Part shown: piece by piece, positions 38,017-47,639 of the stretch
Numbering within the stretch: position 1 is the stretch's first letter
Layout of the letters: each line of letters opens with the position of its first letter
Assembly (NCBI RefSeq): GCF_023284005.1
Contig: NZ_JAKIKS010000012.1
Coordinates: 1 to 64,000 of the forward strand
DNA from: Shewanella surugensis
Lineage (GTDB): Bacteria; Pseudomonadota; Gammaproteobacteria; Enterobacterales; Shewanellaceae
Length of the DNA stretch: 64,000 nucleotides
Direction: 5' to 3'
Position numbers and translations under genes: made by a program
The notes under the pieces: generated by a model
The model's database searches: none
The model's input: the letters and a program-made list of their open reading frames with translations, nothing else
Told to the model about the DNA's origin: nothing

Positions 38017-39285
38017 ATGAATAAGTACTGGGGTATGCTAGCCATTTCTTACAGTTTTTTGTGTCAGGCAGAGGAAATAATACAAGTACAGCAAAGTGAT
38101 GAGGTCATTGGTGCTAAAGGGACGATGGCGAATAGTTCAGGCAAAAAAAACTTTATCATCCCTTATCCCTATTACAGTCAAACGACCTCAGCAACTGCAG
38201 GTGTGGTGTTGGCTAGCCAAGGTATTTTCCAACCTCAAATTACCGCATTTGCTAATTTTATTTATTCAAGCAATGATTCAAAAATTGCTTATTTTCAAAT
38301 AGAAGATGTGCAAATTTATCAACGGTTGTTTGTAGAAGCCAAAGTACTTGCGGGCCACTGGGGCAGCGTTAATTACTACCCCGATCGTAGTAATGATTCT
38401 AGTGAAAATGATTACATTGATATTAGTGCAGATGATCAGTGGTATAGGCTTAATTTTGATTATTTATTGCCAATAGGGAACGGTAAAAAACACATTGTTG
38501 ATCGTTATAAAATAGATGGAGCATTATTGGTACCAAGCAGTGCTAGTGGTGGGGAGTCATGGAACCCGCTTGTTTCGGGTCGGACCTATTTACAACTCAG
38601 GCCATTTTATCGAAAAGAAGATCTAAATGGGATAGGTCAATTCGCCACATCAGGTGTGGGAGTCGGGTTTAATATTGATAATCGAGATTGGCCGATTAAC
38701 CCCACTAGAGGCTATACCTTACAAGCAGAGTTAAAACATGATTGGGGCAATTTAAGTGACTCGGTTGAGTGGACTTCTGTTGAAGCGTCTTTTGCCAAAT
38801 ATGTGAATTTAGGGGCGAGTGATTTTTTCCAGCAACAAGTACTCGCCTTTGATGTGTGGACACTGAATATTCCCACTTGGAATGAAACAACTATTATTGA
38901 TGGACAAACGGTATTTAAACGCCCACCGCCATTTTCAGGGTTAAGTTTAGGTGGCTGGGATCGATTTAGAGGGTATACCGCCAATCGTTTTGAAGATAAA
39001 GCCGCGATTGATTATCAAGTGGAATATCGCATGATCCCACAGTGGAATCCTTTCCCTCATATTCCATTAATTAAACGATTGAAAATTCCTTTCTGGCAAT
39101 GGGCTGTGTTTGCCGAGCTGGGTCGAGTAGCACCTGAATGGCAAATTGATACACTGCATTCACATATGCGTTGGAATGCGGGCGTGGGGATGCGAGCGTT
39201 CGTCAATGGCATGCTGGTGAGAATGGATTTGGCGGCGTCAAAAGAAGGAGGTCAAGTTCAAATGATAGTGGATCAGCCTTTTTAA
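38017..39285 (+). CDS. outer-membrane beta-barrel of the Omp85/BamA superfamily without POTRA domains
   Basis: A 422-residue protein with an N-terminal signal peptide (NKYWGMLAISYSFLCQA, cleavage before EE). After a short plug-like stretch it goes straight into beta strands of the surface-antigen (Bac_surface_Ag) domain. GVGVGFNIDNRDWPINPTRG is the characteristic strand pair, and LGGWDRFRGYTANRF carries the (V/F)RGY loop-6 motif. The chain ends in phenylalanine (DQPF), as barrel proteins do for BAM recognition. There are no POTRA repeats, so it is not BamA or TamA. Relatives are linked to lipid or patatin-type functions; none is assignable here. Confidence 0.82.
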   Translation: MNKYWGMLAISYSFLCQAEEIIQVQQSDEVIGAKGTMANSSGKKNFIIPYPYYSQTTSATAGVVLASQGIFQPQITAFANFIYSSNDSKIAYFQIEDVQIYQRLFVEAKVLAGHWGSVNYYPDRSNDSSENDYIDISADDQWYRLNFDYLLPIGNGKKHIVDRYKIDGALLVPSSASGGESWNPLVSGRTYLQLRPFYRKEDLNGIGQFATSGVGVGFNIDNRDWPINPTRGYTLQAELKHDWGNLSDSVEWTSVEASFAKYVNLGASDFFQQQVLAFDVWTLNIPTWNETTIIDGQTVFKRPPPFSGLSLGGWDRFRGYTANRFEDKAAIDYQVEYRMIPQWNPFPHIPLIKRLKIPFWQWAVFAELGRVAPEWQIDTLHSHMRWNAGVGMRAFVNGMLVRMDLAASKEGGQVQMIVDQPF

Positions 39286-39368
39286 TGATTAACCTGAGCT
39301 CTGGTTAAATCAGTGTCAGCAGCGATAGGAGTCTATCGCTGCATTATTTCGAGGTTAGGTGCTCAAGA

Positions 39369-41006
39369 TTACTTTTGTTTGATGCGAAATATGAGTGCAA
39401 TGACAAAAAATAATCCGCTCAAAAATAAAACAGGCCATTCACCCCATTTAGCAAAGGGGGTGAGTCCTGTAAATAAAGGTACTTTGGCTGTTAATACTCC
39501 CGTTTCAAATTGAGGGAGTTCTTTTGTTATGTTGCCTTTTTCATCCACGATCGCTGTAACGCCTGTATTCGTTGCTCTTAACAAGGGACGGCCTAATTCG
39601 ACTGCGCGCATTTGAGCTATTTCCATGTGTTGCAGCGGACCGTTAGAGCGGCCAAACCATGCATCATTAGAGATGGTGAGTAATAAATTGGTATCATTGT
39701 TGAAATTGGCTCTGACTTGCTCTGGGAAAGCGATTTCATAACAGATAGCAGGCAGAATATTATAACCGAGGGCGTTTAAGTTGGGTTGACGATAGTCTCC
39801 ACGAGCAAACGAAGACATGGGTAAATTAAAGAAGGGTGCGATGGGCCTTAAGAGTGATTCAAACGGGACAAACTCTCCTATGGGCAGTAAATGATGTTTT
39901 TTATATTCATTGATACCATTGCCTTGATAATCAGCTTCTTTTTGTTGTTTGTTATCATGATTGCCGAGCACGATAAGCGAGTTATAAAAATCGCCGCCTT
40001 GTTGGCTAATGATCCCTGTGAGTATGGCACTGTTGTTTAAATTGGCGACGCGATTTGCATTGCTGAGAAAGTCTTCCACTAAATATTCAGGTGCGGGGAT
40101 AGCCGCTTCTGGCCAAATAATTAAATCTGCTCCCACTCCCATAGGGGCCTTTTTGTTGTCATCCACTTGAGTGCTTGGATCTTCGGTGGTGGACGCTTTA
40201 TTCTCAGGATTAAATTCTTTATTAACAGGATTAAATTGGGGCCGAGTTAAATCCATGTATTTTAGCATGGTGGGCCACAGTGCTTCAGGTTCCCATTTCA
40301 TACTCTGAGGAATATTGCCTTGTACCAATACCACATTGACGTCTTTATTGGTCGGGGTAATATGGCTGGTATTAATGACAAGTATTGTGCAAAGGGCGGT
40401 GATAGGTAAAAGAATAACGATACTTTTCCAGCGCTTTTGAATGCATAAAGCGAGAGCCCCACAAAGCAGTGCAATAACAAAGCTGAGCCCTAAGGTCCCA
40501 ATGACACTGGCGAGCATTTTGAGTGGGCCTTGAGTTTGACTGTAGCCTGCCCATAACCAAGGAAAACCCGTTAACACCCAACCTCTTGCCCATTCCGTTA
40601 AGGTCCACAGTGCGGGGAACAATAATAGATTACGTAAAATACCCGAGTGAGGGGCTATTTTTTGCAGTAAATAGCCCGTTAATCCGGCATAAAGGCCCAA
40701 ATACAGCGCCAATAAGGCCATTAGCCCTAAAGAGGCTATGAGTGGCAGACCGCCAAAATGGTCCATGCTGACATGAACCCAGCTAATACCCACTGAAAAA
40801 CAGCCAAAACCGAAGCTAAGCCAATAACCAAAAGCCGATTTAGCCGATAAATTTTGGCTTTGATGTAACACAAAGGTGAGTGCAATAAAATAAACAGGCC
40901 ATAAGTCATAGGGCGCAAAAGCAAGGGCAGTAAAGCCGCCGGCAAGATAGGCCAATACGAGCTGCCCGATAGGATGATGGGCTAACGCCCGAAATTTATT
41001 CAGCAT
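39369..41006 (-). CDS. lnt: apolipoprotein N-acyltransferase
   Basis: Adds the third acyl chain to outer-membrane lipoproteins at the periplasmic side of the inner membrane. About eight N-terminal helices are followed by a nitrilase-type domain with the Glu-Lys-Cys triad: Glu in IIWPEAAIPAP, Lys near HHLLPIGEFVPF, Cys in PAICYEIAFPEQ. At 545 residues it exceeds E. coli (512). The excess is mainly a low-complexity insert between NPVNKEFNPENKAS and VDDNKKAPMGVG, rich in Asn, Lys, Glu and Thr, just before the catalytic Glu strand. It is downstream of corC, as in E. coli. Confidence 0.94.
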   Translation of the reverse strand: MLNKFRALAHHPIGQLVLAYLAGGFTALAFAPYDLWPVYFIALTFVLHQSQNLSAKSAFGYWLSFGFGCFSVGISWVHVSMDHFGGLPLIASLGLMALLALYLGLYAGLTGYLLQKIAPHSGILRNLLLFPALWTLTEWARGWVLTGFPWLWAGYSQTQGPLKMLASVIGTLGLSFVIALLCGALALCIQKRWKSIVILLPITALCTILVINTSHITPTNKDVNVVLVQGNIPQSMKWEPEALWPTMLKYMDLTRPQFNPVNKEFNPENKASTTEDPSTQVDDNKKAPMGVGADLIIWPEAAIPAPEYLVEDFLSNANRVANLNNSAILTGIISQQGGDFYNSLIVLGNHDNKQQKEADYQGNGINEYKKHHLLPIGEFVPFESLLRPIAPFFNLPMSSFARGDYRQPNLNALGYNILPAICYEIAFPEQVRANFNNDTNLLLTISNDAWFGRSNGPLQHMEIAQMRAVELGRPLLRATNTGVTAIVDEKGNITKELPQFETGVLTAKVPLFTGLTPFAKWGEWPVLFLSGLFFVIALIFRIKQK

Positions 41007-41043
41007 GTTAGCCTCATAGTGATTAATTTTTAAAGAAATGCCC

Positions 41044-41919
41044 TTAGGTCACTTTCTCTTCAATATTGGATGTGGGAAGTTTTACGCTCAATTGGATCAG
41101 TCTTCGAGTATCGGCGCTGACGACTTTAAATTCAATATTATCGATGGTGATTTTCTCATCTCTGGCAGGTAAATGGCCAAAGGCATGAGAGACTAAACCA
41201 CCCACGGTATCAAATTCTTCATCGCTAAAGCGAGTATTAAACTTGCTGTTAAAATCATCGATAGGCGTCAAGGCTTTAATCATATAGACATGTTTAGCCA
41301 CTTGGCGAATTTCAGTTTCTTCAGCGGACTCGTGTACGAATTCATCTTCTATTTCACCGACAATTTCTTCTAGAATATCTTCGATGGTGATGAGTCCTGA
41401 TACGCCACCATATTCATCGACGACAATGGCCATATGATAACGTTGAGAACGAAATTCTTTTAGTAATACATCAACCCGTTTACTTTCAGGCACCACAACG
41501 GCTGGACGGATCACTTGGGCCAGCGTAAAGGGCGTTTCGTTATTTTTAAAACCGTATTGAAGTAAGTCTTTCGCCAGTAAAATACCTTCAATATGATCTT
41601 TATCATCGTTCACCACGGGAAAACGTGAATGAGCAGAACTTATGACTGTAGACAGTAATTCTTCTACGGTATTATCAATATTAAGACTAACGATTTGTGC
41701 TCGAGGGATCATGATATCTCTAACACGCAGAGCGGATACTTCTAATACGCCTTCAATCATTTCTCGAGTGTCTTCAGTGATGACTTCACGTTGCTCAGCA
41801 TCGTTAATCACATCGACTAGTTCTTCGCGGTTTTGTGGTTCGCCCTGGAATAATTGACTGACTTTATCAAGCCAACCTTTCTTAGGGGCGTTTGTACTCG
41901 GGGGGATGTCATCACTCAT
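41044..41919 (-). CDS. corC: CorC/HlyC-family CBS-domain protein
   Basis: A cytoplasmic CBS-pair protein linked by name to magnesium/cobalt efflux. It contains RVRDIMIPRAQIVSLNIDNT (first CBS), HIEGILLAKDLLQYG, and RYHMAIVVDEYGGVSGLITI (second CBS). The C-terminal transporter-associated domain is EEFDTVGGLVSHAFGHLPAR. There is no DUF21 membrane part, as in E. coli YbeX. I take the ATG at 41919 (MSDDIPPSTN), the family's usual N-terminus; a frame six codons longer exists. It sits between ybeY and lnt, matching ybeZ-ybeY-ybeX-lnt order. Confidence 0.93.
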   Translation of the reverse strand: MSDDIPPSTNAPKKGWLDKVSQLFQGEPQNREELVDVINDAEQREVITEDTREMIEGVLEVSALRVRDIMIPRAQIVSLNIDNTVEELLSTVISSAHSRFPVVNDDKDHIEGILLAKDLLQYGFKNNETPFTLAQVIRPAVVVPESKRVDVLLKEFRSQRYHMAIVVDEYGGVSGLITIEDILEEIVGEIEDEFVHESAEETEIRQVAKHVYMIKALTPIDDFNSKFNTRFSDEEFDTVGGLVSHAFGHLPARDEKITIDNIEFKVVSADTRRLIQLSVKLPTSNIEEKVT

Positions 41920-41946
41920 AGTATTTCTCTGACTCATGTGAGCCGA

Positions 41947-42411
41947 TTACAGCTCCTGATATGGGTTTGCAAAGCCAAGTTGGGTAATAATTTGAGTCTC
42001 CAATGACTCCATTTCTTCAGCTTCGGCATCATCGATATGATCATACCCTAGCAGATGAAGACAACCATGTACAACCATGTGAGCCCAATGTGCCTGCAAA
42101 GTCTTATTTTGGGCGTTGGCTTCTTGTGCGACTACAGGTGCACAAATAATGAGATCGCCTAATAAAGGCAGCTCTATTTCAGGTGGGGCCTCAAAAGGAA
42201 AAGAAAGCACATTAGTCGGTTTATCCTTGCCACGATAGTCAAAATTGAGTTGCTGGCTTTCTTCATTACCGACAATGCGTATGGTGAGCTCAGCTTCTTC
42301 CATGCGACCATCAAGTACTGTGTTTACCCATAGAGCTAAGGATGTTTGGTTGGGTAAATCAGGCGTTTCATCAATCGCCACTTGTCTATCGAGAATAAGT
42401 TCAAGACTCAT
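41947..42411 (-). CDS. ybeY: endoribonuclease YbeY
   Basis: A metal-dependent RNase in 16S rRNA 3'-end maturation and ribosome quality control. It has 154 residues (155 in E. coli). The zinc site [15 protein letters not shown] has the three histidines in HxxxHxxxxxH spacing, and [20 protein letters not shown] is the other conserved segment. The start overlaps the phoH-like gene's stop by 11 bases, so translation is coupled. Confidence 0.95.
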   Translation of the reverse strand: MSLELILDRQVAIDETPDLPNQTSLALWVNTVLDGRMEEAELTIRIVGNEESQQLNFDYRGKDKPTNVLSFPFEAPPEIELPLLGDLIICAPVVAQEANAQNKTLQAHWAHMVVHGCLHLLGYDHIDDAEAEEMESLETQIITQLGFANPYQEL

Positions 42412-43456
42412 TGTGTATCACTTCCTGCAATTGGTGTTGATTATCTTTTGAGTTATGGGAACCATGGAGTTTGAATTCGTGTTCTTCGTAGGCCTCAACA
42501 ATGCGGGCCACAACAGGGTGTCTGACGATATCTTTTGCTTGGAAAAAGTTGAAACTGATTTCTTCGACTTGGCTTAATACTTCAATTGCGTGACGTAAAC
42601 CGGATTTTTGATGCTTAGGTAAATCAACTTGAGTGATATCACCAGTGATCACGGCTTTGGAATTAAACCCAATACGGGTTAAGAACATTTTCATTTGCTC
42701 AACCGATGTATTTTGGCTTTCATCTAAAATAATAAAGGCGTCATTGAGGGTTCGACCACGCATATAGGCTAAGGGAGCGACTTCAATGACATTGCGTTCG
42801 ATTAAACGTTCGACTTTTTCAAAACCCAGCATTTCAAACAAGGCATCATAAAGAGGGCGAAGATAAGGATCGACTTTCTGGCTGAGATCGCCGGGTAAAA
42901 ACCCTAACTTCTCACCGGCTTCGACTGCTGGGCGAGTCAGTAGAATACGCCTAACCTCTTGACGTTCTAATGCATCAACGGCAGTGGCGACAGCAAGGTA
43001 GGTTTTACCTGTACCGGCAGGGCCAATACCAAAGGTAATATCATATTGACTAATATGAGACACATAATCACTTTGACTTGAATTTCTCGGTTTTATCACA
43101 CCGCGTTTGGTTTTTATATACAATGACTTATCATCACCAGGCGGATTAAATTCTAGCGCGACCGCTTCTTGGATCGCAATATGGACTCTATCGGGCTCAA
43201 GATCTGGGGTACTGCCTTTGACTGTTTGGGTTTCAATATACAACTCTTTGAGTAGGTTATTGGCCGTTAAACAGTTTTTAGGTGAGCCTACGATTTGAAA
43301 ATGATTATCTCGGTAGTTTATTTCAACGCCGATACGACGTTCTAATTGCTTGATATTGTCATCAAAAGGACCGCAAAGTGAGGCAAGTCGACGTGTTTCA
43401 GCAGGTTCAAGGTATAGGTTGAGGGTGGTTAACTTATTTGACAAAAATAACTCCAA
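42401..43456 (-). CDS. ybeZ: PhoH-like ATPase (YbeZ)
   Basis: A PhoH-family P-loop NTPase of 351 residues, thought to work with YbeY in RNA processing. It has an N-terminal KH-like domain ([20 protein letters not shown]), then Walker [14 protein letters not shown] (about residue 138), [20 protein letters not shown], Walker B-type [20 protein letters not shown] and [10 protein letters not shown]. First gene of ybeZ-ybeY-corC-lnt. It is separated from miaB by a good terminator, so the operon probably has its own promoter in 43457-43530. Confidence 0.93.
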   Translation of the reverse strand: MELFLSNKLTTLNLYLEPAETRRLASLCGPFDDNIKQLERRIGVEINYRDNHFQIVGSPKNCLTANNLLKELYIETQTVKGSTPDLEPDRVHIAIQEAVALEFNPPGDDKSLYIKTKRGVIKPRNSSQSDYVSHISQYDITFGIGPAGTGKTYLAVATAVDALERQEVRRILLTRPAVEAGEKLGFLPGDLSQKVDPYLRPLYDALFEMLGFEKVERLIERNVIEVAPLAYMRGRTLNDAFIILDESQNTSVEQMKMFLTRIGFNSKAVITGDITQVDLPKHQKSGLRHAIEVLSQVEEISFNFFQAKDIVRHPVVARIVEAYEEHEFKLHGSHNSKDNQHQLQEVIHNES

Positions 43457-43537
43457 ATGATGATTGCCATTCTTTTAGTTTACGAGTCAACGAGCATAAA
43501 TGCTAACCTTATTTTTCGGCGCATAACACGAAAAAGA

Positions 43538-43563
43538 AAAGGCAGCATGGAGAGGCTGCCTTT
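43538..43563 (-). terminator. miaB terminator
   Basis: The stem ggcagc/gctgcc, extended by aaa/ttt, lies downstream of miaB on the minus strand. It is followed there by ttttctttttc, a clear U-tract. It splits miaB from the ybeZ operon. Confidence 0.8.
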
Positions 43564-43570
43564 ATTATCT

Positions 43571-43603
43571 GTAAACTAACTGAAGATGCAGAATTCAGCT
43601 AGT
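43571..43603 (+). repeat. interspersed repeat copy C
   Basis: gtaaactaactgaagatgca followed by gaattcagct shares the core tgaag-tgc-gaattcagct with copies at 20641 and, inverted, 291. It lies between the miaB stop and its terminator. Confidence 0.45.
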
Positions 43604-43628
43604 TTGGGGATACCAATAATGACCTGAT

Positions 43629-45056
43629 TTATGATGGAATAAACTGAGTGACACCTAAATCGTCATCTTGCTTATGTTTAGTGACAATATCGGATGGGTG
43701 TAAATCGCGGCGCAAGTTCATTTCATCTTCGCCGCGAATAAAGCGGCCGCGCAATGAATTGGTGTATACATCCACTATTTCCACATCCACAAAGCTACCG
43801 ATATGTTTAGGTTGACCTTCAAAGTTAACTACGCGGCTATTTTCCGTTCGGCCACGCAGCTCCATTGGGTTTTTAACAGAAGGGCCTTCGACCAAAATAC
43901 GTTGTACTGTGCCCATCATGTTACGACTATAGCGCATGGCTTGTTGCGTGATGCGATCTTGTAAAATGGCCAAGCGCTCTTTTTTCTCTTCTAGACTGAC
44001 ATCATCGGGTAAATCTGATGCAGGAGTGCCTGGGCGGGCACTATAAATAAAACTAAAGCTGTGATCAAAACCGACATCTTCAATGAGCTTCATGGTATCG
44101 GCAAAATCTTGTTTGGACTCACCAGGGAAGCCAATGATGAAATCTGAACTGATTTGAATGCAGGGGCGGGCTTTGCGTAAGCGGCGAATAATCGATTTAT
44201 ATTCAATCGCCATATGCCCGCGTTTCATTTGCGTCAAAATATGATCGGAACCTGACTGTACCGGTAAATGTAAGAAGCTCACCAGTTCAGGGGTATCCTC
44301 ATATACATCAATAATATCTTGAGTAAATTCGATGGGGTGGCTGGTGGTAAAGCGCAATCTATCGATGCCATCGATGGCCGCAACGAAACGTAATAGCTCC
44401 GCAAAACTGCAAATGTCATCATCATGAGTAGCGCCGCGATAGGCGTTGACGTTTTGACCCAATAAATTGACTTCGCGCACGCCTTGCTCAGCAAGCTGGG
44501 CGATTTCAAGAATGATGTCATCTAACGGACGACTAACTTCTTCACCACGAGTGTAGGGGACGACGCAGAAAGAGCAATATTTGCTACACCCTTCCATGAT
44601 AGAAACAAAGGCACTCGGTCCATCGGCTCTTGGCTCGGGTAAACGGTCAAATTTTTCAATTTCGGGAAAGCTGATATCGATGACGGCTTTGGCGCCAGAT
44701 TTTATTTGGTCAATCATTTCTGGCAGACGATGCAATGTTTGAGGGCCAAAAATGAGATCAACGCACTGGGCGCGGTCTTTAATGGCTTTGCCTTCTTGAG
44801 AGGCAACACAGCCCCCAACACCAATGATGAGATCAGGTTTTTTATCTTTTAATTTTTTCCAGCGACCTAGTTGGTGAAACACCTTCTCTTGGGCTTTTTC
44901 ACGGATCGAGCAGGTATTTAACAGTAGCACGTCTGCTTCTTCGGCTTCATCCGTTAAAGTATAACCTTGGTACTCGTCAAGTAAGTCAGCCATCTTTGAT
45001 GAGTCGTACTCATTCATTTGACAGCCCCAAGTTTTAATATGGAGTTTTTTACTCAT
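43629..45056 (-). CDS. miaB: tRNA-2-methylthio-N6-dimethylallyladenosine synthase
   Basis: A radical-SAM methylthiotransferase acting on i6A37 of tRNAs reading UNN codons. It has 475 residues (474 in E. coli). The N-terminal UPF0004 domain has three cluster cysteines ([32 protein letters not shown]). The radical-SAM motif is [24 protein letters not shown] domain closes the chain ([19 protein letters not shown] onwards). It is monocistronic by its terminator. Confidence 0.96.
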   Translation of the reverse strand: MSKKLHIKTWGCQMNEYDSSKMADLLDEYQGYTLTDEAEEADVLLLNTCSIREKAQEKVFHQLGRWKKLKDKKPDLIIGVGGCVASQEGKAIKDRAQCVDLIFGPQTLHRLPEMIDQIKSGAKAVIDISFPEIEKFDRLPEPRADGPSAFVSIMEGCSKYCSFCVVPYTRGEEVSRPLDDIILEIAQLAEQGVREVNLLGQNVNAYRGATHDDDICSFAELLRFVAAIDGIDRLRFTTSHPIEFTQDIIDVYEDTPELVSFLHLPVQSGSDHILTQMKRGHMAIEYKSIIRRLRKARPCIQISSDFIIGFPGESKQDFADTMKLIEDVGFDHSFSFIYSARPGTPASDLPDDVSLEEKKERLAILQDRITQQAMRYSRNMMGTVQRILVEGPSVKNPMELRGRTENSRVVNFEGQPKHIGSFVDVEIVDVYTNSLRGRFIRGEDEMNLRRDLHPSDIVTKHKQDDDLGVTQFIPS

Positions 45057-45101
45057 CAGTCTGCACCACTCTTAAGAATACGGAAAAAATAGCGAGATAT
45101 T

Positions 45102-45230
45102 CTACCTCGCTAAGCATCTTATAGCTAGCCTTACGGGATGGGATGGAAGAAAAATAGCAGCCTGATTACTTTGCTACCTCGCAGCTCATTTCATTCTTAG
45201 CCTTGCGGCATAAGAACGAAGACAAATAGC
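45102..45230. repeat. two 57-base imperfect direct repeats, 72-base period
   Basis: 45102-45158 and 45174-45230 both start ctacctcgc, share agcctt-cgg in the middle and end aaatagc, at equal length and with no gaps needed. They fill much of the 304-base gap between miaB and the kinase-like gene. Part of copy 1 can fold (agcgag near 45091 with ctcgct). It may be a decayed tandem duplication or a regulatory array. Confidence 0.55.
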
Positions 45231-45360
45231 GGTTATGGTTTCTTGCTCGCTCGCCCAGCGCCTTATTACTTGGGCTAGATTGGTGAGTGGCATAAGTCGT
45301 CAAACGTCCCTGTTTTATGCTCGGTATTCATTGAAGCTTTTTGTTGATGGTTTTATAAGG

Positions 45361-46224
45361 CTATCGATCCTTATCGACATAAGCTTCAGAAAATGCATAT
45401 TGATGTTGGCTATTTTTTTGTAATTGCAGTACTTCTTTGGTTCGTAAACTATTGCTGCGTTCTAGCCCTACTGTACCTATGTATTTTGCATCTATGGGCA
45501 CGTAATCATAACCGCCATTATCATTTTTAATTTTAACAAAGTTATCCGGCTTGACGTCCCAAGGATTAAACCCTGCATTGCGTAACTCTTGCAAGGTTGA
45601 CTCTGGAATGGCTTCAAAATCACGATATCGATAAATGCCGCCATTTTCTTTAACACATTTTAATTGTTCAGCATCTGGGATTGTTTTAAAAGTAGATACA
45701 GTGATGACTTTTCCTTCAATGCCTATCATGCGCTCTACTGCATGACGGGCTAAATGTGCATATTTACCCTGATAAAAATGAGGACTTGTGTAGATCTCAT
45801 TTAATCTTAAGCAGGTTTTTGATTGTTTGAGTGGCTCTGCTGCTATTGCTGATTTAATCACTTTAACGCCGTCACCAGAGGGAGTGATATACACATCTCT
45901 ATTAGCGCCTTGGTAGTGTTTTACACCGGGCTTAAACATGATGTCGAGGATTTTTTTACGGCATTGAGTGTCAACCAGTTGAGTGAGTTGCTGGCCTCTG
46001 GTTTGCGTGGCACTTTCTCCTTTTGTCATGCTGCGGTTAAAAAAGTCTTGAATGGCAGTAATAGGGCGCTTTAGATGATCAGATACACTATTGTTGGCCC
46101 GATGAATATTAATTTCGTCGTCATCACTTAGGGTCACTTTGTAGATCTTGTTATTTAACGTCAGTGTGGGTGACGCTTTTATTTGTTCCAAAGAATAGCG
46201 CTGGATATCTTGAACTGATCCCAA
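45361..46224 (-). CDS. minimal kinase-fold protein, possible effector-type kinase
   Basis: A 287-residue soluble protein with kinase landmarks. DGVKVIKSAIAAE has a candidate ATP Lys (about K124), and LNEIYTSPHF is a helix-C-like Glu. NPWDVKPDNFVKI (220-232) supplies catalytic Asp223, Lys225 and Asn228. YVPIDAKYIG has Asp245 in the DFG place. There is no signal peptide. No substrate lobe follows, so the domain is small, as in secreted effector kinases (OspG/NleH type), a comparison from memory. The nominal start is TTG at 46224. The only good ribosome site (aggag) is 22 bases upstream, spaced for an in-frame ATA at 46236, so the true start is unclear and the gene might be decaying. Neighbours give no hint. 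Confidence 0.6.
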   Translation of the reverse strand: MGSVQDIQRYSLEQIKASPTLTLNNKIYKVTLSDDDEINIHRANNSVSDHLKRPITAIQDFFNRSMTKGESATQTRGQQLTQLVDTQCRKKILDIMFKPGVKHYQGANRDVYITPSGDGVKVIKSAIAAEPLKQSKTCLRLNEIYTSPHFYQGKYAHLARHAVERMIGIEGKVITVSTFKTIPDAEQLKCVKENGGIYRYRDFEAIPESTLQELRNAGFNPWDVKPDNFVKIKNDNGGYDYVPIDAKYIGTVGLERSNSLRTKEVLQLQKNSQHQYAFSEAYVDKDR

Positions 46225-46741
46225 TGTGATGGGTATAAATTGTGCTCCTATTAACTTTTATAGCCATAAAATAGCCTTATCAAGTGAAGTTTTCTTCTGA
46301 AAAAGTATTCTTTATTATGTTTTTTATATCTAATGGGTTTTAATTGGTTGTTTTTTGTTAATAGTGCTTTTAAAATAATCAGATATATAAATATTTTTAT
46401 ATTTAATACCTTTGTTGAGCATGGTAGGGGTTTTCACTATGCATCATTACGATTGATTTTGGATGTGTGAATATCTTTAGGTTAGGGCTAGTCTTTTTTT
46501 AGGTGCTATTTTTCTCGGGCTCTCAAATTTGACGAAGGTTATATGAGTCGGGGCGGGATAAGAAGCTTAAGGGGAGCAGGGATCAGTTCTATGTATAAAA
46601 AAGTGGTAAGAAGATTAATTTTGCTTAGAAGTGATTCACTTTACTTGGCGCTTGATGACATTCACCCCATAATAACCTTATACTCAAAAATTCAGCAATA
46701 ATGGATATACGCTGACTCATTATCATTTTTAGGGGCTTAAA
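46225..46741. other. AT-rich divergent intergenic stretch
   Basis: This 517-base gap lies between the kinase-like gene (leftward) and the class II aldolase gene (rightward). No convincing frame, RNA or repeat is seen. It should hold two promoters. Confidence 0.4.
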
Positions 46742-47512
46742 ATGTTTCAATTGCCGCAGGTTAACCTTAAAGGCAAAGTATCGATTGATGAATGGCAAAC
46801 CCGTGTTGAGTTGGCTGCTTGTTATCGGTTGTTTGTCATGCAGAGTTGGGATGATTTAATCCATACCCATGTTTCAGCTCGTATTCCTCATTCAGAGCAT
46901 TTATTAATTAATGCTTTTGGATTAAGTTTTGATGAAATCACCGCATCGAATCTAGTGAAAATTGATATCAATGGCAATATTGTTGACCCCGATTGTCCTT
47001 TTGAGATTAATCCTGCGGGTTTTACTATTCATAGTGCTGTCCATGAAGCGCGTCATGACGATCAATGTGCGCTGCATATTCATACTAATGAAACTATTGC
47101 GGTTGCCAGTCTAGATAAAGGCTTGCTGCCTTTAAGTCAATACTCGATGTTTGCGCTTGCCTCATTGAGTTATCATGATTATGAAGGCCTAGCGGTTAAT
47201 CATGACGAAAAGCTAAGGCTACAAAAAGATCTGGGTAGGGCCAATTTCATGCTATTAAGAAATCACGGTGCGTTGACTATGGGTAAAACCATCGGGGATG
47301 CTTTTATGCATATGTATGATCTGGTGCGTGCTTGCCAAGTGCAATTGCACGTGATGTCGACTGGAATGAAGCCGATTTATGTCGATCAAAGCATCGTTGA
47401 TGGCATAAAAGCTCAAGCTAATATTGTGCATTCCGGGCAAACGGGTGGACAGAAAGCATGGCCGGCGATGATGCGAAAAGTGTATCGCCAATATCCTGAT
47501 TTTGCTGATTAA
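46742..47512 (+). CDS. class II aldolase/adducin-family protein
   Basis: A 256-residue protein of the class II aldolase/adducin domain. DDLIHTHVSARIP is the conserved early segment. CALHIHTNETIAVAS carries the zinc-binding HxH pair, and RNHGALTMGKTIGDAFMHMY the third His and C-terminal motif. Members are sugar-phosphate aldolases, epimerases or decarboxylases, while non-phosphorylated adducin-like forms have unknown substrates. It lies 127 bases upstream of the dehydratase gene on the same strand, next to a lactonase and SDR, so a sugar-acid role is likely. Confidence 0.85.
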   Translation: MFQLPQVNLKGKVSIDEWQTRVELAACYRLFVMQSWDDLIHTHVSARIPHSEHLLINAFGLSFDEITASNLVKIDINGNIVDPDCPFEINPAGFTIHSAVHEARHDDQCALHIHTNETIAVASLDKGLLPLSQYSMFALASLSYHDYEGLAVNHDEKLRLQKDLGRANFMLLRNHGALTMGKTIGDAFMHMYDLVRACQVQLHVMSTGMKPIYVDQSIVDGIKAQANIVHSGQTGGQKAWPAMMRKVYRQYPDFAD

Positions 47513-47639
47513 GTGAATAATTCATTTATCCGTTCGTTTTTCTGTAATGGTTCTGGAAAGACCCAAGCTAGTTGTTAGCTGCATTTTTTACTGGTTTGAG
47601 TATTTTGTTTAAAAGTAAAAATACCTTTGAGAGAATATT

